Shown: positions 1 through 7,334 of the stretch, in pieces
Numbering within the stretch: the stretch's first letter is position 1
Layout: each line of letters opens with the position of its first letter
The notes under the pieces: model-generated
Database searches by the model: none
The model's input: the letters and a program-made list of their open reading frames with translations, nothing else
Told to the model about the DNA's origin: nothing
Position numbers and translations under genes: made by a program
NCBI GenBank assembly: GCA_900764695.1
Contig: CAAFOY010000055.1
Location: forward strand, 1 to 10,102
DNA length: 10,102 nt
Direction of reading: 5' to 3'
Source of the DNA: Lachnospiraceae bacterium
GTDB taxonomy: Bacteria > Bacillota_A > Clostridia > Lachnospirales > Lachnospiraceae

Positions 1-2051
1 AGACAGCAAGAGCTTCAGGATTAGAGAAATTCCCAATACCATATGTACTTACAAACTGTCACAACAGTTTATGTGCAGTAGGTGGAACTATTAATGAAGA
101 TGACCACATGTTTGGACTTACATGTGCAAAGAAATACGGTGGAGTTTATGTACCACCTCATCAGGCAGTAATTCATCAGTTTGCAAGAGAAATGCTTGCA
201 GGCGGTGGAAAGATGATTTTAGGCTCAGATTCTCATACACGTTACGGTGCTTTGGGAACTATGGCAATGGGAGAAGGCGGACCTGAATTAGTCAAACAGT
301 TATTATCTCAGACATATGACATTAACATGCCGGGTGTAATCGGTATCTATATGACAGGAGCACCTGCAAAGGGAGTTGGACCTCAGGACGTTGCTCTTGC
401 AATTATTGGTGAAGTATTTGCTAATGGATATGTAAACAATAAAGTAATGGAATTTGTTGGACCTGGTGTAAGCAACTTAAGTGCTGATTTCAGAATTGGT
501 GTTGATGTTATGACAACAGAAACAACATGTCTTTCATCTATTTGGAGAACAGATGAAAAGATTAAAGAATTCTACGACATTCACGGAAGAGTAGATGATT
601 ATAAAGAATTAAATCCTGGAGCAGTAACATATTACGATGGAATGGTATATGTTGAATTAGACAAGATTAAACCAATGATAGCTATGCCTTTCCACCCAAG
701 TAATACATATACAATTGATGAGTTAAATGCTAACCTTGCAGACATTTTACACGATGTTGAACAGAAAGCATTAGTATCATTAGACGGACAGGTTGAATAC
801 TCATTACAGGATAAGATTAGAAATGGCAGATTCTATGTAGAACAGGGAATTATTGCAGGTTGTGCAGGTGGTGGATTTGAAAATATCTGTGCAGCAGCTG
901 ATATCTTAAAAGGCAATAACATTGGCTCAGATGAATTTACGTTAAGCGTATATCCTGCATCAATGCCTGTATATATGGAATTAATTAAAAATGGATGTGC
1001 AGCAGACATTATGGAAGCCGGCGGTGTAATGAAGACAGCATTCTGCGGACCATGTTTCGGAGCAGGAGATACACCTTCAAACAACGCATTTAGTATCAGA
1101 CATTCAACAAGAAACTTCCCTAACAGAGAAGGTTCTAAGTTACAGAATGGACAGATTTCATCAGTTGCTCTTATGGATGCACGTTCAATTGCAGCAACAG
1201 CAGCTAATAAGGGATACCTTACAGCAGCAACAGATATGGATGTTGAATATAAAGGAAGAACATATCACTTTGACAGCTCAATTTACGCTAACAGAGTATT
1301 TGATTCACACGGAGTTGCAGACCCTGATACAGAAATTAAATTTGGACCTAATATTAAGGACTGGCCAAAAATGGAAGCTTTAACAGATAATTTATTGTTA
1401 AAGGTAGTTTCAGAAATTCATGACCCTGTAACAACAACAGATGAATTAATTCCTTCAGGAGAAACATCATCATATCGTTCAAATCCTCTTGGATTGGCAG
1501 AATTTACATTATCAAGAAAAGATCCTGAATATGTTAAGAATGCAAAGGATGTTCAGAAGGCAGAACAGATTCGTGTTTCAGGCAAATGCCCATGCGAACA
1601 CTCAGATGAATTTGGAAAAGTATGGAATGGTTTAAAAGAAGCCTTCCCTGAAATGAATATAAACAAAGAAACAGTTGGAATAGGAAGTACAATATATGCA
1701 GTTAAGCCTGGAGATGGTTCAGCAAGAGAACAGGCAGCAAGCTGTCAGAAAGTATTAGGCGGATGGGCAAATATAGCACATGAATATGCAACAAAGAGAT
1801 ATCGTTCAAACCTTATCAACTGGGGAATGCTTCCATTTATCTATGAAGATATGGAATTACCATTTGCGAAAGGAGATTACATCTTTGTACCTGATATTGC
1901 AAATGCAATTAAGGAAAAGAAGTCTGACATCACAGCTTATGTAATGAACGGAACGGAAAAGAAAAAAATAACATTGAAGCTTGGAGAAATGACAGATGAC
2001 GAAAGAGAAATAATCTTAAAAGGATGTTTAATCAATTATAACAGAGTATAA
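1..2051 (+). CDS. Aconitase-superfamily hydratase (YbhJ-like), 5' partial
   Basis: The reading frame is open from the left edge (first full codon at nt 3) to TAA at 2049-2051, so the start is outside the window; 682 residues are visible. Family members of the YbhJ type are about 750-760 residues, so roughly 75 are missing. Aconitases use a [4Fe-4S] cluster to dehydrate and rehydrate hydroxy-acids in the cytoplasm. Cluster ligands are present: Cys at 861 (in [11 protein letters not shown]) and the CGPC pair at 1044 and 1053. Other aconitase motifs are VIHQ followed by GSDSHT (Asp at 228, His at 234), [15 protein letters not shown] with both arginines, and in the C-terminal swivel domain GDGSARE (about 1710-1730) followed by [11 protein letters not shown]. 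Differences from true aconitase are SCTN to GCAG, SSR to SAR, and a changed KCTTDHIS region (here GKCPCEHS). The substrate is therefore unknown and 'aconitate hydratase' would over-call it. glgB follows after 22 nt, probably in the same transcript. Confidence 0.88.
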   Translation, partial: TARASGLEKFPIPYVLTNCHNSLCAVGGTINEDDHMFGLTCAKKYGGVYVPPHQAVIHQFAREMLAGGGKMILGSDSHTRYGALGTMAMGEGGPELVKQLLSQTYDINMPGVIGIYMTGAPAKGVGPQDVALAIIGEVFANGYVNNKVMEFVGPGVSNLSADFRIGVDVMTTETTCLSSIWRTDEKIKEFYDIHGRVDDYKELNPGAVTYYDGMVYVELDKIKPMIAMPFHPSNTYTIDELNANLADILHDVEQKALVSLDGQVEYSLQDKIRNGRFYVEQGIIAGCAGGGFENICAAADILKGNNIGSDEFTLSVYPASMPVYMELIKNGCAADIMEAGGVMKTAFCGPCFGAGDTPSNNAFSIRHSTRNFPNREGSKLQNGQISSVALMDARSIAATAANKGYLTAATDMDVEYKGRTYHFDSSIYANRVFDSHGVADPDTEIKFGPNIKDWPKMEALTDNLLLKVVSEIHDPVTTTDELIPSGETSSYRSNPLGLAEFTLSRKDPEYVKNAKDVQKAEQIRVSGKCPCEHSDEFGKVWNGLKEAFPEMNINKETVGIGSTIYAVKPGDGSAREQAASCQKVLGGWANIAHEYATKRYRSNLINWGMLPFIYEDMELPFAKGDYIFVPDIANAIKEKKSDITAYVMNGTEKKKITLKLGEMTDDEREIILKGCLINYNRV

Positions 2052-2062
2052 ATAAGACGAAC

Positions 2063-2068
2063 GGAGGG
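2063..2068 (+). promoter_or_regulatory. Ribosome binding site of glgB
   Basis: GGAGGG lies 5 nt before the ATG at 2074 in the 22-nt gap after the hydratase stop. It fixes the glgB start. No room or sequence for an independent promoter is visible here, which supports co-transcription with the hydratase. Confidence 0.8.
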
Positions 2069-2073
2069 CCCAT

Positions 2074-4029
2074 ATGGAATATAAAAAAATAATAACAAAA
2101 GACGATTGTTATATGTTTGGACAAGGTACACATTATGAAATCTACAACAAACTAGGTGCTCATTTAATGGAGATAGACGGAGTAAAGGGCACGTATTTTG
2201 CAGTGTGGGCACCAAATGCTGTTAACGTCAGCGTAGTAGGTGAGTTTAACAATTGGATAGGATTTGACCACAATATGGAAATGGAAAATGACTCAGGAAT
2301 TTGGGAGTTATTCATTCCGGGTGTGGGCGAAGGTGAAATGTATAAATACGTTATTTCAACGAAGAATGGTGACACCTTATACAAATCTGATCCGTATGGA
2401 TTCTGGTCAGAAAAGAGACCTGGAAATGCATCTAAAGTAGCTAATATTGAAGACTATACATGGAAAGATAAAAAATGGCATGAGAAAAAGGAAAACCACT
2501 ACGAAGAACCGATGTCAATATATGAAGTACATATGGGTTCATGGAAAAAAGACTTTGTAGATGAAAACGACGAAGACGGATTCTATGATTACAAGAGATT
2601 AGCAAAAGAACTTGTAGCATATGTAAAAGATATGGGTTATACACACGTAGAATTAATGGGCGTATTGGAACACCCGTTTGATGGCTCATGGGGATATCAG
2701 GTTGTAGGATATTATGCTCCAACAGCCAGATACGGTAAGCCTGTAGAATTTATGCATTTAGTTGATGAATTCCATAAGGCAGGAATTGGTGTTATACTCG
2801 ACTGGGTACCGGCACATTTTCCAAAAGATGCACATGGTCTTGCAATGTTTGACGGCACTCCATTATATGAATATGCGGACACAAGAAAAGGAGAACACCC
2901 TGATTGGGGAACAAAGATATTTGATTACTCAAAGACAGAAGTAGTTAACTTCTTAATTGCAAATGCATTATTCTGGGTGGAAAAATATCATGTTGATGGC
3001 CTTAGAGTAGATGCAGTAGCATCAATGTTATATTTAGACTATGGACGACAGGACGGTCAATGGGTTCCAAATAAATACGGCGATAATAAGAACTTAGAGG
3101 CAATAGAATTCTTTAAGCACTTAAGCAGTATTATGAAACAGAGAAATCCACAGGCATATATAATTGCAGAAGAATCGACAGCATGGCCAAAGGTAACTGC
3201 GGACCCTAAAGACGGTGGACTTGGATTCTCTTATAAATGGAACATGGGATGGATGCATGATTTCCTTGAATATGTAAAATTAGACCCATATTTCAAGAAA
3301 TTTAACCACAATAAAATGACATTTGGATTAACATATGCATTTAGTGAAAACTTCATATTAGTGTTATCACATGATGAAGTAGTTCATCTTAAATGTTCAA
3401 TGTTAAACAAGATGCCTGGATATCCTGCAGATAAGTTTAAGAACTTAAAGACAGCATATACATTTATGTTTGGACATCCGGGTAGAAAATTATTGTTTAT
3501 GGGACAGGATTTCGGACAACTTCAGGAATGGTCAGAAGCAAGAAGTCTTGACTGGTATTTACTGGAAGAACCTGAACATAAAGATTTACATGAATATGTT
3601 AAAAAACTATTACATTTATACAAAAAATATCCTGCAATGTATACTGAAACAAAAGGATACGATGCATTTGAATGGATAAACTGTAATGATAATGATAGAA
3701 GTATCTTTAGTTTTATAAGAAAGACAGGAGAAGAAAATTATAAGAATGCAATAGGATTTGTAACAAACTTTACTCCTATAGCAAGAGAAGATTACAGAGT
3801 GGGAGTTCCTAAAGCAGGCACCTACAAACGACTTCTCACAACAGAAGCAGGAGAAACAAAGGAAGTAAAATATAAAGCTAAAAAAGGTGAATGTGACGGA
3901 ATGCCATATAGTTTGGACATGCCATTACATCCATTTGAATCAGTTATATTTGAATTCCCAAAAGTAGCAGCTGCAAGAAAAAGCCATGCAAAAAGCACTA
4001 AGGGTAAAAAAGCTGTAAATAAAAAATAA
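2074..4029 (+). CDS. glgB: 1,4-alpha-glucan branching enzyme
   Basis: GlgB cuts an alpha-1,4-glucan chain and rejoins it through an alpha-1,6 bond, making the branches of glycogen in the cytoplasm. The 651-residue protein begins with one CBM48-type beta domain (about residues 36-110, with FAVWAPNAVNVSVVGEFNNW), followed by a GH13 TIM barrel and a C-terminal beta domain. Barrel motifs are VGYYAPTARYG, VILDWVPAHFP, and DGLRVDA with the nucleophile Asp313. AEEST follows, with Glu366 as the likely acid/base, and then LSHDEVVH with Asp434 as the transition-state aspartate. The single N-terminal module makes it the short form of the family. The last 20 or so residues are a Lys/Arg/Ala-rich tail (AAARKSHAKSTKGKKAVNKK) beyond the normal fold. 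No glgA, glgC, glgD or glgP lies in the window, so glycogen synthesis genes must be elsewhere or outside the window. The start is fixed by GGAGGG. Confidence in function is high. Confidence 0.96.
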   Translation: MEYKKIITKDDCYMFGQGTHYEIYNKLGAHLMEIDGVKGTYFAVWAPNAVNVSVVGEFNNWIGFDHNMEMENDSGIWELFIPGVGEGEMYKYVISTKNGDTLYKSDPYGFWSEKRPGNASKVANIEDYTWKDKKWHEKKENHYEEPMSIYEVHMGSWKKDFVDENDEDGFYDYKRLAKELVAYVKDMGYTHVELMGVLEHPFDGSWGYQVVGYYAPTARYGKPVEFMHLVDEFHKAGIGVILDWVPAHFPKDAHGLAMFDGTPLYEYADTRKGEHPDWGTKIFDYSKTEVVNFLIANALFWVEKYHVDGLRVDAVASMLYLDYGRQDGQWVPNKYGDNKNLEAIEFFKHLSSIMKQRNPQAYIIAEESTAWPKVTADPKDGGLGFSYKWNMGWMHDFLEYVKLDPYFKKFNHNKMTFGLTYAFSENFILVLSHDEVVHLKCSMLNKMPGYPADKFKNLKTAYTFMFGHPGRKLLFMGQDFGQLQEWSEARSLDWYLLEEPEHKDLHEYVKKLLHLYKKYPAMYTETKGYDAFEWINCNDNDRSIFSFIRKTGEENYKNAIGFVTNFTPIAREDYRVGVPKAGTYKRLLTTEAGETKEVKYKAKKGECDGMPYSLDMPLHPFESVIFEFPKVAAARKSHAKSTKGKKAVNKK

Positions 4030-4048
4030 ATGGGCGAAGTGCCTTATG

Positions 4049-4095
4049 AATACGAAACAGGCGGGGAGAAATAGCTTCCCGTCTGAAGTCGTATT
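4049..4095 (+). other. Two-tier RNA stem-loop between glgB and the next gene
   Basis: The outer stem is AATACGA (4049-4055) with TCGTATT (4089-4095), 7 perfect pairs. After a small internal loop (AA/AAG) comes an inner stem, CAGGCGGGGAG (4058-4068) with CTTCCCGTCTG (4075-4085), 11 pairs including two G-U, closed by the loop AAATAG. It is the most GC-rich stretch in the neighbourhood and should be very stable. It is followed by TAAGCAAATAAAA, not a T-run, so it is a poor intrinsic terminator. It may be a 3'-end stabiliser for glgB mRNA, a processing or attenuation site, or a dispersed palindromic repeat. Confidence 0.65.
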
Positions 4096-4143
4096 TAAGC
4101 AAATAAAATTTCGGCATATTGGAATGGGAAAGTGAGACATAAA

Positions 4144-6252
4144 ATGAAAAAAAGATATGTTGTAGCAATTGTAATTGTTATATTACTGGTTACACTTGCT
4201 GTTTTTGGTATTACAAGAGGTAAAGTATTTGATAAATCATCGGATACAAAGAATAATAATACTACAAATGAACACGAATTGCTTCCTGAAGTAGATGCAT
4301 ATTATGGCTCAGAAAAGATAGCATCAATATTAGGATATAAAACAGAAGTAGGAAGTAACTATATAAGAGACAACATTGTTCCGGTGGAAAGTAGTCGTGT
4401 GATACCTGTAAAAATAATAAATAATGGCAGAACAATTGTCGGAATGAAGTATGAAGTGCGAAGCACGGAAGATTCCCGATTAATAGACAATGGGGAAGCA
4501 AAACAGACAGAAAATACAGAAAAGACTACATTGTATGAAATAAATGCCAGTGCTATTTTACAGTCGGGACAGGAATATCAGCTTGTTTTAACATTGGAAA
4601 CAAATAATAATGAAAATATATACTACTATACAAGAGTCATGGTAATGAATGACAGTTTTGTAGATGGACAGATTGCGTTTGCAAAGCAGTTTAGCAGTAG
4701 CACATTAGGACAGGATACAGAATTAAATATTGCGACATATTTAGAGCCTGATGAAGATTTGAAAAATGATGATTTGGGATATACGACATTATCTTCAAGT
4801 TATAAAATGTTGCAGTGGAGTGAAATGAAACCTGAACTTCAGGGAAAGATAAATGTTTCAGCAAAAGAGTTTTGCATCAAAGACAGCGGAGAAGCAGGAA
4901 CATATACACTAGAATATCAAGTGAAAGCAAGCAATGCAGAAGGTGTTGAAGAAACATATAACGTATCAGAAACAATAGTTGTATGGACTTTTTCAGGACA
5001 AAATTATGTATTGAATTATAATAGAGAAATAAATCAGGTATGGGAAGCAAATGACAACAATGTTGGAAAAGCTTTTATAGATTTAGGAATCCAGAATCAG
5101 AAAACAATAGACGTTGCTGAAAGTGAAAATGGACAGTACATTGGATTTGAAATTAATGGCGATGTTTATACAATGGATTTAACATCAAATGGAATGAAAA
5201 AATTATTTGCACTTGATGCCAAAAGTGTGTCAGAAAACAGAATGACAAAGGCAAAAATGATTCAGACAGATGATAAAGGCAATGCCAATTTCCTGGTTTA
5301 TGGATACAGTCCAAGTAATGAACATTTAGGAGAAAATGGTATTTCAGTATTTCATTATGATAAAGAAAGTAATGAAAGTAAAGAATTGTTGTTTATTCCA
5401 TTTAGCCAGCCTGCAGAGATGATTGACAAACAGATTCACAAATTATGTTATGTAAACGATGGAACAATTTATTTCATGTTAGATAACAGTTTATATTATG
5501 TTAATATAGGAACAAAGGAAAGCGGCAAAATTGTTGAAAATATGCCTGACGGTTCTTATGCGATAAATCAGTCAAAAACAGCAATTGCTTATAATACCGA
5601 TTTGACAACAATGAATAGTGATAGTATTACGGTAATAGATTTGACGACAGGTAAGGAGAAAAAACTTACAGGAGAAAATGGCGAAAAGTTGTCAGCGTGT
5701 GGATATACAGGAAACAATCTTATCTATGGTATAACAAAACCTGAGAATGTTTCGGACAGTATGCGTATAGATACTTTAAAAATTATAGACAAAGATTATA
5801 ACGAAATAACTTCATATTCTTCTGATAATACAGTCATTACAGGTGTTGAAATAACAGACACTATTATTAACATGAAGAGAGAAAAGAAGGGCAAAGCTAT
5901 TTCTGATGATCAACTTATAGATAATACTGAAAAATTAGAAACAAAGACAAAATCAAGTTATTTTGCGGATACATTAAAGCTTAAAGAACTTGCAATTTCA
6001 TTTGTAAACCAGTTAAGTGGAAAGAATGAATTAAAAGTAGAGGAAGCTTCCATTAAATACAAAAAATCAACAGAAGTAAATACAATAATAAAGCCTGCAG
6101 CACAGGACCAATATTTTGTATATGCGGGTGGAAATTTATTTGGAATATATTATAATCAAAATGAGGCAGAAACAGTAGCGAAGACAAATAAAGGCCTTGT
6201 TACGGATTATAATGGACAAAAAATTTGGACATTTGAAGAAAATTATGAATAA
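4144..6252 (+). CDS. Membrane-anchored extracytoplasmic protein, beta-propeller-like, unknown function
   Basis: I do not recognise this protein as a named family. From the ATG it has 702 residues. MKKRY plus a hydrophobic stretch (about 6-23) gives an uncleaved signal anchor with the bulk outside the cell; no clear signal-peptidase or lipobox site is seen. An Asn/Thr/Asp-rich linker follows (about 30-45). Residues 80-280 are beta-rich and contain Ig-like wording (RVIPVKIINNGRTIVGMKYEV; GTYTLEYQVKASN). Residues 320-580 carry repeated strand-turn-strand units such as NGQYIGFEINGDVYTMDL, DGTIYFMLDNSLYYVNIG and SITVIDLTTGKEKKLTG, as in WD40/TolB-like propellers. The last 45 residues (656-702) form a separate-looking module. 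An in-frame GTG at 4132 would add four residues (MRHK). Neither start has a strong Shine-Dalgarno, and I prefer the ATG because it starts a classic MKK anchor. The nuclease gene begins 17 nt downstream, so the two are probably co-expressed. A role as sensor or envelope partner is inference only. Confidence 0.8.
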   Translation: MKKRYVVAIVIVILLVTLAVFGITRGKVFDKSSDTKNNNTTNEHELLPEVDAYYGSEKIASILGYKTEVGSNYIRDNIVPVESSRVIPVKIINNGRTIVGMKYEVRSTEDSRLIDNGEAKQTENTEKTTLYEINASAILQSGQEYQLVLTLETNNNENIYYYTRVMVMNDSFVDGQIAFAKQFSSSTLGQDTELNIATYLEPDEDLKNDDLGYTTLSSSYKMLQWSEMKPELQGKINVSAKEFCIKDSGEAGTYTLEYQVKASNAEGVEETYNVSETIVVWTFSGQNYVLNYNREINQVWEANDNNVGKAFIDLGIQNQKTIDVAESENGQYIGFEINGDVYTMDLTSNGMKKLFALDAKSVSENRMTKAKMIQTDDKGNANFLVYGYSPSNEHLGENGISVFHYDKESNESKELLFIPFSQPAEMIDKQIHKLCYVNDGTIYFMLDNSLYYVNIGTKESGKIVENMPDGSYAINQSKTAIAYNTDLTTMNSDSITVIDLTTGKEKKLTGENGEKLSACGYTGNNLIYGITKPENVSDSMRIDTLKIIDKDYNEITSYSSDNTVITGVEITDTIINMKREKKGKAISDDQLIDNTEKLETKTKSSYFADTLKLKELAISFVNQLSGKNELKVEEASIKYKKSTEVNTIIKPAAQDQYFVYAGGNLFGIYYNQNEAETVAKTNKGLVTDYNGQKIWTFEENYE

Positions 6253-6258
6253 AAGGAG
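6253..6258 (+). promoter_or_regulatory. Ribosome binding site of the nuclease gene
   Basis: AAGGAG starts one base after the stop codon of the upstream gene and lies 11 nt before the ATG at 6270. It supports that start and tight operon coupling. Confidence 0.7.
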
Positions 6259-6269
6259 AATCATTCAAC

Positions 6270-7334
6270 ATGCGGTTCATACACACAGCCGACATTCATC
6301 TAGGGGCAACGCCGGAAAGTAAAATGGATTGGGCAGTCCACAGGGGAGATGAAATGTGGGGAACATTTGAAAGATTAATAAAAAAAGTTAAGGAAGATGA
6401 AATAGAATTACTTATAATTGCAGGAGATTTATTCCATAGACAGCCATTGTTAAGGGAATTGAAGGAGGTAGACTACCTGTTTTCAACGATTCCGGATACA
6501 AAGGTTGTGTTGTGTGCAGGAAATCATGATGCAATAAAAAAAGGTTCGTTTTATAGAAATTTTGAATGGAATAAGAACGTTTATTTTCTTGATAGCAAAA
6601 CAGTAGATTGTGTGCCTATAGATGATTTGGGCGTTGATGTGTATGGATTAAGTTATTATAAAAATGAGATAACAGAACCGCTGTATGATGATATACAAAT
6701 AAAAAATCCATATAGGATTAACATTCTTGTAGCTCATGGTGGTGATGATAAGCATATTCCTATTAATAAAAGAAAGATAATGCTTGAGGGATTTGACTAT
6801 GTGGCATTTGGACACATTCACATTCCGGATTTGGATGAAGCTAACAGAATGGCATATTCAGGTTCCCTTGAACCTATTGATGTAAATGAAATAGGCCCTA
6901 GAGGATTTATATATGGAGAAGTAACTAAGCAGAATTTGAATATAAGATTCCAGTCTTTTTCTAAGAGAGAATATAAACATGCGGAAATGACGGTAACTAC
7001 AAATGCTACGAACATGGAACTGAGACACACTCTTATGGAATTTATAGAAAAAGAAGGCAGAGATAATATATATAAAGTAACAATAGTAGGTTATAGAAAT
7101 CCTGATTTTGATATTGACTTAGAAGGTCTGGCTCAGGTAGGAAATGTAGTATCCGTAACGGACCGAACAGAGCCTGACTATGATTTTGAAGAATTATATG
7201 AAAGAAATAAAGATAATCTGTTAGGAATGTTTATTGAAAAATATATCGACCAGGATGTTCTCTCTCCAATACAGCAGAAGACCTTATACTATGGGGTTAA
7301 GGCGTTACTTGAGGCTATGGAGGACAAACAATGA
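6270..7334 (+). CDS. Metallophosphoesterase DNA exonuclease, SbcD/YhaO-like
   Basis: This protein belongs to the Mre11/SbcD branch of calcineurin-like phosphoesterases, which use two metal ions (usually Mn) to cut DNA ends. All metal motifs are visible: ADIH (Asp8, His10), AGDLFHR (Asp53), GNHD (Asn85, His86), VAHGGDD (His156) and GHIH (His182, His184). The catalytic domain spans about residues 1-215; the remaining 140 residues form a cap/partner-binding region. At 354 residues it is slightly shorter than SbcD and closer in layout to YhaO. It ends with TGA inside the ATGA that starts the SMC-like ATPase, the usual arrangement for nuclease/ATPase partners. It likely acts on DNA ends or secondary structures together with that ATPase. 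The context favours the YhaO/YhaN subfamily over classic SbcDC because the partner has membrane helices and no zinc hook. The nuclease fold is clear; the biological substrate is not known from sequence. Confidence 0.9.
   Translation: MRFIHTADIHLGATPESKMDWAVHRGDEMWGTFERLIKKVKEDEIELLIIAGDLFHRQPLLRELKEVDYLFSTIPDTKVVLCAGNHDAIKKGSFYRNFEWNKNVYFLDSKTVDCVPIDDLGVDVYGLSYYKNEITEPLYDDIQIKNPYRINILVAHGGDDKHIPINKRKIMLEGFDYVAFGHIHIPDLDEANRMAYSGSLEPIDVNEIGPRGFIYGEVTKQNLNIRFQSFSKREYKHAEMTVTTNATNMELRHTLMEFIEKEGRDNIYKVTIVGYRNPDFDIDLEGLAQVGNVVSVTDRTEPDYDFEELYERNKDNLLGMFIEKYIDQDVLSPIQQKTLYYGVKALLEAMEDKQ
7319..7323 (+). promoter_or_regulatory. Ribosome binding site inside the nuclease gene for the ATPase
   Basis: GGAGG lies in the last codons of the nuclease gene, 7 nt before the ATG at 7331. 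With the ATGA overlap (7331-7334) it indicates translational coupling and near-equal production of the two partners. Confidence 0.75.

Noticed and set aside
833..1084. Minus-strand and alternate-frame ORFs inside the hydratase, glgB and nuclease genes
   Set aside because: They lie entirely within well-supported genes and have no recognisable motifs or convincing ribosome sites.
2070..2077. CCATATGG palindrome next to GGGCCC at the glgB start
   Set aside because: It is formed by the ribosome site and start codon themselves. No second half-site or operator spacing is visible.
4101..4143. Possible promoter (TAAAAT at 4104) for the membrane-protein gene
   Set aside because: No acceptable -35 upstream at the right distance; the position falls just after the hairpin and AT-richness explains the match.
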